From NCBI GenBank assembly GCA_014843695.1, contig CM026400.1, forward strand, positions 14,298,716 through 14,362,715: a DNA stretch of 64,000 nt. The letters are read 5' to 3'. A program made the position numbers and the translations under genes. The notes under the pieces were generated by a model. That model made no database searches and was not told where the DNA came from. It was given only the letters and a program-made list of their open reading frames with translations. Every line of letters starts with the position of its first letter. Positions within the stretch are counted from its first letter, which is position 1. The stretch comes from Archivesica marissinica. Its lineage: Eukaryota > Mollusca > Bivalvia > Venerida > Vesicomyidae. This document shows, piece by piece, positions 62,701 through 64,000 of this stretch.

Positions 62701-63828
62701 AAGAGATTAGTTATTTTAGATTTTGGAGGATAGTGCAATGATACAGACAGAGACCCATTCCAGAATCTCCTCTGGTTATTTTACGTGCATGGTGTAAAGC
62801 ACCGACACAAGACCTTGGTTTAAAGTCTGAATGTCTTACTATTTTTTGGGATACATTTGTTCACAGGAACTTGAAATTTTCCCAATAGTGCAGCAAAAAC
62901 CATGGCTTAGGCACCCGGATCCCTGTACCTCTACCCTAGAACACCCTTTCTGTAATTATATATATAGAGTGGAGGGGGTGGGGGTCCTAGGATATAGTTA
63001 CGGGGTTCTGTGTGACTAAAACATGGTCTTTGGTGCATTATCATTATGGATAAAATTTCAAGTTCCTGTGGTTTATTTATCGTCGCCCCTGGTTAATCGG
63101 GCTCCAGAAGTATATTAGCCATTTTATTTTTTGGAAGACTCTCCAATTCCAGAAGCATCCCTGATTCGTTTACATGCCCATATGCATAGCACCGATACAC
63201 AGAGGCCGCGGCTTATAGTCCCATCTGAAAGAGGGTTAGCGTTTACAGACGGATCTGTAGTCCAGTGGTTAACACGTTGGACTGGTAATCCAGGGATTGT
63301 GTTCGTTTCATGTGCGAAAGGCCCGGAGTTCGAGCCCCGCTGTAGCCGTTACAAGTGTGCCCTTAAGCAAGGCATTTAAATTCCACATTGCCTCTTCTCT
63401 CTCCTTCATGGCGATGGATTCCATCAGGAATGAGGTCTCGAGAGTGATTAATATAAGTTGAAAGAACTTGTTTCGCAATAGAGCAAAAATAATTTTTTAT
63501 AAACTAAAAATAAACAAATATTTTATTGCAGATATCTCTGTGCAATGGATTTTTAGGGTACACGTGCATGAGACTAAATTACATATTTTCGAAAAATAAA
63601 ATGGTGAATATTGATCTATTTTGGCTCATTTTCGTGTTCGGCAGTTTTTTAGTGCCTATCATATATAATCCATCTACCAGCCACTGACAGCGATGACGTC
63701 ATTTGCAAACAAATTCGAAAACAGGTGGTGTCTGGAAACAGGGCGGTTGACGCTACATACCTTATTTATGCCTTGTCCATAATACATGATGAACGATTGT
63801 TGATACTTCGCCGGAATCCTTGAAACTC
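32553..63828 (-). CDS. Clan GH-D-like glycoside hydrolase, 13 exons, 5' end outside the window
   Basis: Thirteen - strand segments with AG/GT borders join in phase to 532 residues ending at TGA 32553-32555. Transcription order: 63828-63761, 61962-61857, 60178-60082, 58924-58829, 54343-54293, 50675-50531, 49228-49052, 45719-45581, 43034-42926, 40347-40275, 39534-39382, 36908-36763, 32793-32553. Ordered motifs recall the alpha-galactosidase / raffinose-synthase barrel: YFQYDSWWYYK (barrel strand with Asp), GIYIQYCMANPRHAMQ, ARVSNDYSPGDGQWNIG, LSTGPVGPSDMIGSTNVDML then CRADGMILKPQHP, and a C-terminal beta region VILGELDKWTPVSPQRV. In GH-D enzymes such Asp residues act as nucleophile and acid/base; which ones here is inference. 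Substrate unknown. I recognise the fold-level pattern, not a named animal gene. The N-terminus and any signal peptide lie beyond 64000. Confidence 0.8.
32890..32983 (-). mobile_element. SINE family D head fragment
   Basis: Reverse tRNA-like segment with GGGACTCGAACACGTGACCA and ACCACTCGACCATGG. Confidence 0.65.
33010..33400 (+). mobile_element. SINE family D with triplicated 3' part
   Basis: Head CGCCTCTGTGGTCGATTACT and B box GGGTTCGAGCCCCGC, followed by three tandem copies (about 85 bp each) of TTCTTTATATGAACAAGTTG with GTTTCTTACGGAGTTGGTGC. An inverted pair with the fragment at 32890-32983. Confidence 0.75.
33430..33775. repeat. (TA)-rich microsatellite
   Basis: About 340 bp made almost only of A and T, with ATATAT and AATAAA runs, in intron 12 of the hydrolase-like gene. 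Confidence 0.9.
33976..34275. repeat. 77/84-bp tandem repeat, about four copies
   Basis: Units of ATGATAGAAATATCATGTTT with GCATAATCAGCAACTAAATT; some copies have an extra 'ttcaaat' duplication. Intronic. Confidence 0.88.
34560..35045. repeat. Irregular TTGACCAC repeats and a 40-bp palindrome
   Basis: Repeated ACCAATCGACCAGTATTGAC and CACACATTATAGCACAATGC segments in two rounds. Bases 34985-35030 hold a palindromic GCGGTTTTAACCGG / CCGGCGGTTTAAACCGC block. Intronic, no gene. Confidence 0.7.
35128..35395. repeat. 85-bp tandem repeat beginning TTAACCC, three copies
   Basis: Each unit starts TTAACCCTTTCCCTCATAGA and ends CAAACCAATGTTCA. The TTAA|CCC start is what a piggyBac-like terminus looks like. 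Related single copies occur at 15280 and 42000. Confidence 0.85.
35396..35845. repeat. 120-bp tandem repeat, about four copies
   Basis: Units contain GTAGTCCCAGTATTATCTAT, GGAGGTGGGATAGATATGAC and ATAGCTAAATGGCTGTCGTT. The same unit follows the TTAACCC repeat at 42080-42405 and, in reverse, at 48255-48570, so the two form one dispersed composite element. Confidence 0.88.
35895..36117 (-). mobile_element. SINE family C (complete)
   Basis: Reverse copy with the B box complement GAATCGAACCCGGGTTG and A box complement ACCACTGCCCTAATCGGACA. Confidence 0.85.
36118..36519. other. Intronic, nothing recognised
   Basis: AT-rich intron 12 sequence without repeats I can identify. Confidence 0.5.
36520..36745 (-). 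repeat. SINE family G body, two partial copies
   Basis: GGCCCTTCAATGTGAGGAAA and CTTGCGGAAAGTCGGCGGTT occur twice about 100 bp apart. The same body appears at 37480, 41585 and 62340. Confidence 0.6.
36763..36908 (-). CDS. Hydrolase-like gene, exon 12
   Basis: Acceptor TCTCTTTCAG and donor GGAGC|GTAAGT. Forty-eight codons, starting phase 0 and ending phase 2 (ASDTHLYAVPYDEPSGW to HISEAIPG). Joins directly to exon 11; no intervening exon is needed. Confidence 0.83.
36945..37368. mobile_element. Two family A SINEs fused head to head
   Basis: A - strand copy (36945-37175) that loses its tRNA head at CCAGTCCAG meets a + strand copy (37176-37368) that starts in the body at CTTTCAGTTGGGACTTTAAA. 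Neither retains a full head, so a deletion removed both promoters. Confidence 0.83.
37480..37682 (+). mobile_element. SINE family G
   Basis: Contains TTTGAATCCCGCTGAGTATA (B-box-like), TGGATGGTCGATGGTTCTAC and CATGGAGGGTCACTATATGA. Diverged. Confidence 0.55.
37735..38340. repeat. 130-bp tandem repeat, about 4.5 copies
   Basis: Units with GTACTGACCATATACATGTT, TGGCCAGGCTGAGCATGCAA and GAATATGAGATGTGGGGCAG at a 130-bp period. Intron 11 of the hydrolase-like gene. Confidence 0.92.
38372..38600 (+). mobile_element. SINE family B
   Basis: A box degraded, B box GGAGTTCGAGCCCCGC clear, tail to GAGCTAAACTAAATTTG. Confidence 0.83.
38601..38794. other. Intronic sequence with an exon-like but unsupported open stretch
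   Basis: On the - strand an open stretch ends at TAG|GTATGC, but its phase does not fit exons 11 and 12, which join without it. Treated as intron. Confidence 0.5.
38795..39355. repeat. 27-bp minisatellite, about 20 copies
   Basis: Unit ATCCTCATCGACTTTAGGAC then CAAGAAT, with 43-bp variants that duplicate AGACTTTAGGACC. It begins about 30 bp past the exon 11 donor. Open frames of 70-105 codons (VDEDILGPK) are artefacts of the nine-codon period. Confidence 0.95.
39382..39534 (-). CDS. Hydrolase-like gene, exon 11
   Basis: Fifty-one codons, phase 0 at both ends, between AAATCAACAG and CAG|GTAAGA. Encodes FPDSDGPAGEVWVSYTDIGG and NLAAGTTYTMHPKD, likely the start of the C-terminal beta domain. 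Confidence 0.88.
39545..39708 (-). mobile_element. SINE family C, headless
   Basis: Reverse copy from CATTTTACACCGATTGCGAA to the TTTGGCGACAACCGTACC segment. It starts about 10 bp upstream of exon 11, just beyond its acceptor. Confidence 0.8.
39860..40090 (+). mobile_element. SINE family B
   Basis: GTGGAAGTCATGATAGCGCA head with a short deletion between the A and B boxes; body and tail are normal. Confidence 0.85.
40275..40347 (-). CDS. Hydrolase-like gene, exon 10
   Basis: A 73-bp exon between TTCTGCAG and AAG|GTATCG. One base completes the Lys codon split by exon 9, then CCRADGMILKPQHPIRAVDG. This corresponds to the DG.LL.P segment that follows the GP...SD motif in GH-D-like enzymes. Missed by ordinary ORF length cut-offs. 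Confidence 0.87.
40405..40600. repeat. Dispersed repeat (uninterrupted copy)
   Basis: Contains TTTTCTATTACCTCCCTTGG and AGAATCCTTTGTTTTTACTG about 45 bp apart. The copy at 20246-21360 has the same two halves separated by about 920 bp. Confidence 0.65.
40735..40930 (-). mobile_element. SINE family E
   Basis: Reverse copy with CTGACGAGGTTCGAACAGTC (B box complement) and ACAACTAGGCCACCGAGAT (A box complement). Confidence 0.7.
41217..41454. mobile_element. piggyBac-like MITE, 238 bp
   Basis: Starts CCCATTCAACCCC and ends GGGGTTGAAAGGG, flanked on both sides by TTAA. The interior has a hairpin built on GAGACGGCTCGTTACGAGCC. No coding capacity. Sister copies at 45315 and 52212. Confidence 0.85.
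41585..41790 (-). mobile_element. SINE family G
   Basis: Reverse copy with GGGATTCGAATCTACAGCCT and AACCACTGACCTTCCGCAAG. Confidence 0.6.
42000..42405. repeat. Composite 85-bp + 120-bp dispersed element
   Basis: One copy of the CCCTTTCCTTCATAGAAG unit followed by nearly three copies of the ATATCTATGGAGGTGGGATA unit, the same order as at 35128-35845. Confidence 0.85.
42406..42631. mobile_element. Single arm of the foldback element
   Basis: Nearly identical to 10660-10884, ending in the terminal GTGCCGAATCCCTGTG. The second arm is absent, so this is a truncated copy. Confidence 0.85.
42633..42812 (-). mobile_element. SINE family D
   Basis: Reverse copy with CCGGCTCCAGCGGTTAACGA, GTGCACCAACCTCCGTAAG, GGGCTCGAACCCGTGACCAT and ACCACTCGACCACGGAGG. 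Confidence 0.78.
42926..43034 (-). CDS. Hydrolase-like gene, exon 9
   Basis: CTCTGCAG acceptor and ATGAA|GTAAGT donor, 109 bp, phases 1 and 2. Encodes NRTEPNWKLNAVVSTLSTG and PVGPSDMIGSTNVDMLM. The GP..PSD..G pattern is reminiscent of the conserved GGP...SD.PG in raffinose synthases. NRT is a potential N-glycosylation site. Confidence 0.88.
43086..44336. repeat. 30-bp minisatellite, about 42 copies
   Basis: Unit CTCATCTGAATCTCCACACT then CGAGTTCAAT, with variants AATCT/AAACT and TTCAAT/TGCAAT. The left half is regular; from about 43750 many units have lost one to several bases. Open frames on both strands (10-residue period) are artefacts. Confidence 0.95.
44345..44590 (+). mobile_element. 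SINE family B
   Basis: GTGGAAGTCGTGATATCACA head, B box GAGTTCGAGCTCC, body, and a tail with an extra TTAATTCTA insertion. It separates two intronic minisatellites. Confidence 0.85.
44595..45310 (-). repeat. 77-bp minisatellite made of the exon 8 donor region
   Basis: About eight units. On the - strand each reads GGACTACAAACAATCTGGAA, ATAAATACA|GTAAGTTAAT and CCGTTGGCAT. The true exon 8 end is GGACTACAGAGATACAACCA GGGAATAAATACA|GTAAGC with GCCATGGGCATTGCGCC upstream. The array therefore repeats the last coding bases plus the 5' splice site of exon 8. The unit nearest the exon (45240-45310) still keeps a longer exon piece. Confidence 0.85.
45315..45547. mobile_element. piggyBac-like MITE, 233 bp
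   Basis: CCCATTCAACACC to GGTGTTGAAAGGG between TTAA sites (45311-45314 and 45548-45551). It sits between the exon 8 donor and its duplicated fragment. Confidence 0.88.
45581..45719 (-). CDS. Hydrolase-like gene, exon 8
   Basis: TATATCAG acceptor, ATACA|GTAAGC donor, 139 bp, phases 0 and 1. Encodes ARVSNDYSPGDGQWNIGISS and then GAAMGIAPFKDTFWT. In raffinose synthases the comparable place is R.SDDF.P, where an Asp serves in catalysis; here it is VSNDYSP. Confidence 0.88.
45770..46995. repeat. 20-bp minisatellite, about 60 copies
   Basis: Unit ATCCATAGACATCTACCTAA with variants GAC/TAT, CCTAA/CCGAA. Length variants of 17-19 bp are common at the right end. Intron 7. Confidence 0.94.
47090..47475. 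repeat. 47-bp minisatellite, about eight copies
   Basis: Units of ACCTACAATATATACATTCT with ATGAATCTCCCGAATCAATC. Intron 7. Confidence 0.93.
47476..48105. repeat. 40-bp repeat nested in a larger duplication
   Basis: CTCACCACTACAATATCAAA with ACAGAGAATTGCAACCTGCG at a 40-bp period, nested in repeats of a block starting CCAGTTTGAACCAAGCTAGC and ending AATCCATAAGATG. Confidence 0.9.
48140..48720. repeat. Duplicated block enclosing reverse copies of the 120-bp element
   Basis: TTAATCACTCTCGTTG with AACATATTTATTCATTCATA and TATTGTATACAGAATGAAAA occurs at both ends (48160-48240 and 48635-48720). Between them are reverse copies of the CCCTTTCCTTCATAGAG / ATAGATATTACTGGGACTAC element. Confidence 0.8.
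48757..48985 (-). mobile_element. SINE family A, 3' truncated
   Basis: Reverse copy with complete head (GGATTACCAGTCCAACGTGT) but without the final CGACGATAAATAAA tail; it starts in the TTTTGGAGGA segment. It ends about 65 bp before the exon 7 donor. Confidence 0.83.
49052..49228 (-). CDS. Hydrolase-like gene, exon 7
   Basis: Fifty-nine codons, phase 0 at both ends, between TTTTATAG and CAG|GTGATG. Encodes DWLNVQFSGLQALLHELDLG, a helix, then ENGIYIQYCMANPRHAMQAL. The buried strand IYIQYCM is probably a barrel strand near the active site. Confidence 0.88.
49400..49595 (-). mobile_element. LINE 3' end fragment joined to SINE family D
   Basis: Bases 49400-49445 (TTTTACGTCTGCATCAGCAC, GCTATATCGCC) resemble the terminal part of the LINE at 26964. 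The rest is a reverse family D SINE that breaks off at GAACCCGTGACCG. Confidence 0.65.
49827..50119 (-). mobile_element. SINE family A (complete)
   Basis: Full reverse copy from GTGTGTTTTACGCTTATTTA to GGACTACAGATCCGTCTG. Confidence 0.88.
50296..50505 (-). mobile_element. SINE family B, head truncated
   Basis: Reverse copy with an extra GCTTGCTTGCC duplication in the body; the A box is missing. It ends some 25 bp before the exon 6 donor. Confidence 0.82.
50531..50675 (-). CDS. Hydrolase-like gene, exon 6
   Basis: TATTCAACAG acceptor, CAG|GTATGT donor, 145 bp, phases 2 and 0. Encodes ASNTTYAKQNGGKYDFIVEK and LTKQFWLDLFREAKKWGLVM. The F...L...A..WGL pattern is the usual amphipathic helix before a barrel strand. 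Confidence 0.88.
50718..50802. repeat. (CTGT)n microsatellite
   Basis: About 20 tetranucleotides with two interruptions near the right end. It starts about 40 bp upstream of the exon 6 acceptor in gene orientation. Confidence 0.95.
50830..51005 (+). mobile_element. tRNA-derived SINE, family F
   Basis: Head GCATCCGTGGTCCAGTGGTA, B box GGGTTCGATACTCGG, and body GGTTAACCACTTACGTCGGT. The ending ATACATACATAC resembles a LINE-type tail. Confidence 0.7.
51300..51571. mobile_element. Tc1/mariner-like MITE interrupted by a SINE B fragment
   Basis: CAGTCAAACCTGTG to CAGGTTTGACTG, with TA on both sides. Bases 51378-51465 are a reverse piece of SINE family B (TTTAGCTCGATTGCGAAACA) inserted into the interior. 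Confidence 0.85.
51668..51897 (+). mobile_element. SINE family B
   Basis: GTGGAAGTCGTGATAGCACA head with a small deletion (no GTGGTAGCGC), B box GAGTTCGAGCCCC, complete tail to AAATTTGTATAAACT. Confidence 0.87.
52160..53603. repeat. 75-bp satellite grown inside a Tc1/mariner-like MITE
   Basis: About 16 units with AAGCAGCCAACCTGCATTAA, ACAGCCAGTTTCCAAATTCC and TATGTTATTTTATTATATAA. The flanks are the interior motifs of the MITE (GTTAGTGGTCTCCTCTATTA on the left; GGCTGCTTAAGACAGGATTGACTG on the right). The satellite is thus an internal amplification of the element seen at 4282 and 51300. The left terminus is degraded. Confidence 0.88.
52212..52446. mobile_element. piggyBac-like MITE inserted in a satellite unit
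   Basis: CCCATTCAACACC to GGTGTTGAAAGGG, flanked by TTAA at 52208-52211 and 52447-52450. The satellite unit elsewhere reads CCTGCATTAAACAGCC with a single TTAA, so the pre-insertion site is known and the TTAA was duplicated. Confidence 0.93.
53630..54290. repeat. 120-bp tandem of a tRNA-like SINE fragment, three copies, with an inserted 150-bp repeat
   Basis: AACAATGATCCTGGATAACT, GTTTGTCCACGGCAATGG and ACCGTAACCACTCGGTCACG recur three times; the last part looks like a reverse tRNA A box. In the first copy a repeat of about 200 bp with TCTGATCAGGCTCTATGCTG and GCGGCTGATCTGGATCTATG is inserted. Confidence 0.78.
54293..54343 (-). CDS. Hydrolase-like gene, exon 5
   Basis: A 51-bp exon between CTGTTTCAG and CTG|GTATGA; phase 2 on both sides. 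Encodes NVTRMTNYPAAAHNRYW. NVT is a potential glycosylation sequon. Support comes from good splice sites and from fitting both neighbours in phase. Confidence 0.82.
54418..54585 (+). mobile_element. SINE family C, headless
   Basis: From TGTGAGATGGTATGGTGGAC to the shared tail GCAATCGTTGTAAAATAAAT. Confidence 0.83.
54700..56850. repeat. 20-bp minisatellite, CACTGTTCCTAGTGCAGCCC type, about 108 copies
   Basis: Variants TTCC/TACA and CAGCC/CGGTC/CCACC are scattered, with higher-order repeats of about 200 bp on the left (e.g. 54740-54960 and 54960-55160). Intron 4 of the hydrolase-like gene. Confidence 0.96.
56851..58765. repeat. 20/19-bp minisatellite, CCCCTCTGTTGTTAGTGCCG type, about 97 copies
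   Basis: Diverged continuation of the neighbouring array (TTCCTAGTGCAG became TTGTTAGTGCCG). Units of 19 and 20 bp alternate, with a few degraded TTGTTGTGGTTG patches. A sharp changeover lies at about 56850-56950. Confidence 0.96.
58829..58924 (-). CDS. Hydrolase-like gene, exon 4
   Basis: TTGATTTCAG acceptor and TTTAT|GTTAGT donor, 96 bp, phase 2 on both sides. Encodes YFQYDSWWYYKGTSDGVKTW and SRPDVFPDG. FQYDSWW fits the barrel strand with conserved Asp seen in GH27/GH36 enzymes (QxDDGW-like). Confidence 0.88.
58955..59170 (+). mobile_element. SINE family C, old diverged copy
   Basis: Recognisable from ATGCAATCAGAGTTCGATCC, ACTCCGGTTTCTCGCCACAT and CTTTCAACTGCGCCAACGAG, at clearly lower identity than the other copies. 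Confidence 0.65.
59185..60081 (-). repeat. 23-bp minisatellite repeating the exon 3 splice donor
   Basis: About 38 units. On the - strand a unit reads GTACAG|GTGAGATATCAGTT with CAT, or GTACAGGTGATACATCAGTT. It continues without break from the last bases of exon 3, CCGTACAG|GTGAG, so the first unit starts inside the exon. The 77- and 100-codon frames in it are artefacts. Confidence 0.92.
60082..60178 (-). CDS. Hydrolase-like gene, exon 3
   Basis: TGTATTACAG acceptor, TACAG|GTGAGA donor, 97 bp, phases 1 and 2. Encodes GAYYYYKTEVDKNYEQTVVD and VTDYANQVKIPYR. Its final six bases form part of the adjacent minisatellite unit. Confidence 0.87.
60179..60759. other. Intron 2, left part, nothing recognised
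   Basis: No repeat is identified. A + strand open stretch at 60417-60647 ends CTCCAG|GTATTA but has no recognisable protein motif or upstream acceptor that I trust. Confidence 0.45.
60760..61700. repeat. 29-bp minisatellite, about 32 copies
   Basis: Unit GTGATTAACTGTGTGGAATG then GGCGGTACG, with GGTGGTATG and GGCAGTACG variants. Blocks of about 380 bp recur (compare 60990-61260 with 61330-61600). Intron 2. Confidence 0.95.
61857..61962 (-). CDS. Hydrolase-like gene, exon 2
   Basis: ATATTCCAG acceptor, GACAATG|GTACTA donor, 106 bp, phases 0 and 1. Encodes AFEGWGKILRNYYGKSVKQQ and EGDVSIKYLGYYTDN, in phase with the GAYYYYK of exon 3. Confidence 0.87.
62103..62335 (+). mobile_element. SINE family C
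   Basis: GTCCGATTAGCGCAGTGGTT head, internal deletion between CGACTGGGG and TACGGTGGTCGCC, complete tail to AAATAAAGTTT. Confidence 0.87.
62340..62550 (+). mobile_element. SINE family G
   Basis: TTGAATCCCACTGGAGGTGT, CTTGCGGGGGAGTTGATGG and TCTACACGGGTGCCCGTCCG; same body as 36520 and 37480. Confidence 0.6.
62640..62828 (-). mobile_element. SINE family A, head missing
   Basis: Reverse copy from TGTGTGTTTTACGTTTATTT to GACCTTGGTTTAAAGTC; no tRNA head. Confidence 0.83.
63070..63240 (-). mobile_element. Old diverged relative of SINE family A
   Basis: TTTATTTATCGTCGCCCCTG, TCGTTTACATGCCCATATGC and AGTCCCATCTGAAAGAG follow the family A order with many changes. Its CGTTTACATGCCC is the form found in the 44-bp array at 24425. 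Confidence 0.65.
63250..63510 (+). mobile_element. Chimeric SINE: family A head on family B body
   Basis: Bases 63250-63298 are the family A tRNA head (CGGATCTGTAGTCCAGTGGT to CCAGGGATT). The sequence then switches to family B from GTTCGTTTCATGTGCGAAAG through the B tail. The switch falls at the anticodon region of the tRNA part. Confidence 0.85.
63761..63828 (-). CDS. Hydrolase-like gene, first visible exon (exon 1 of this list)
   Basis: CTATTGCAG acceptor, AAATAAG|GTATGT donor, 68 bp, starting phase 1 and ending phase 0. Encodes VSRIPAKYQQSFIMYYGQG then INK. At least one more upstream exon must lie beyond 64000, because the acceptor is clear and no ATG start fits. Confidence 0.83.
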
Positions 63829-64000
63829 CTGCAATAGGTAATGGCTAGTACACAACGCATGCATCATTTAGCGTTAGGTTTACAGCGGCATTACATCGCA
63901 AAAATCCATTTATAAATGACATCACGTAGATTTTACATTTTCACTGATATAATGTTGCTTTAAGTTATAATCGAAATATTGCAAATTTATTTTAAAACAA
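63829..64000. other. Intron upstream of the first visible exon
   Basis: AT-rich, no exon seen up to the window edge. Confidence 0.5.

Overview
The window is eukaryotic, repeat-choked animal DNA. It shows spliced genes with consensus GT-AG introns, tRNA-derived SINEs every few kilobases, LINE and DNA-transposon relics, and many minisatellites. The SINE and LINE tail styles, together with a lophotrochozoan-style peptide GPCR, suggest a mollusc, perhaps a bivalve. That placement is inference from repeat style and no species can be named.

Only two genes of the host can be supported. The first is a two-exon rhodopsin-class GPCR on the + strand (17240-17365 joined to 18586-19719, 419 codons) that reads like an invertebrate neuropeptide receptor. 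The second is a large gene on the - strand whose thirteen visible exons run from 63828 down to a stop at 32553. It gives 532 residues of a protein that is complete at its C-terminus and runs off the right edge of the window at its N-terminus. All twelve visible junctions are phase-compatible. Motif order resembles the clan GH-D alpha-galactosidase / raffinose-synthase fold, so it is probably a secreted or lysosomal glycoside hydrolase of an uncommon animal family; substrate unknown.

Layout. 1-5.9 kb: SINEs of three families plus a Tc1/mariner-like MITE. 5.9-9.6 kb: a 42-bp satellite that runs in frame into a LINE reverse-transcriptase tail. 9.9-10.9 kb: a 1,001-bp foldback element with an 8-bp target duplication. 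12.0-14.0 kb: an AT-rich satellite ending in a 1,000-N gap. 16.8-19.7 kb: the GPCR with a 57-bp minisatellite directly upstream. 20-27 kb: a long (ATC)n tract and several minisatellites. 27-30.8 kb: an I/Nimb-like LINE with both ends and a 13-bp target duplication but an internal deletion. 31.2-32.1 kb: a hAT-like MITE. 32.5-63.8 kb: the hydrolase-like gene, nearly every large intron carrying a private minisatellite.

The most unusual theme is where the tandem arrays come from. Two arrays in the hydrolase-like gene appear to have grown out of real exon/intron boundaries and repeat the authentic 5' splice site (exon 3, 59185-60081; exon 8, 44595-45310). Others grew from a SINE, from a mariner MITE and possibly from LINE coding sequence. 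A piggyBac-like MITE sits exactly in the TTAA of one satellite monomer, and a duplication of array plus LINE tail can be dated to after the LINE insertion. Most long open frames here are artefacts of arrays whose period is a multiple of three.
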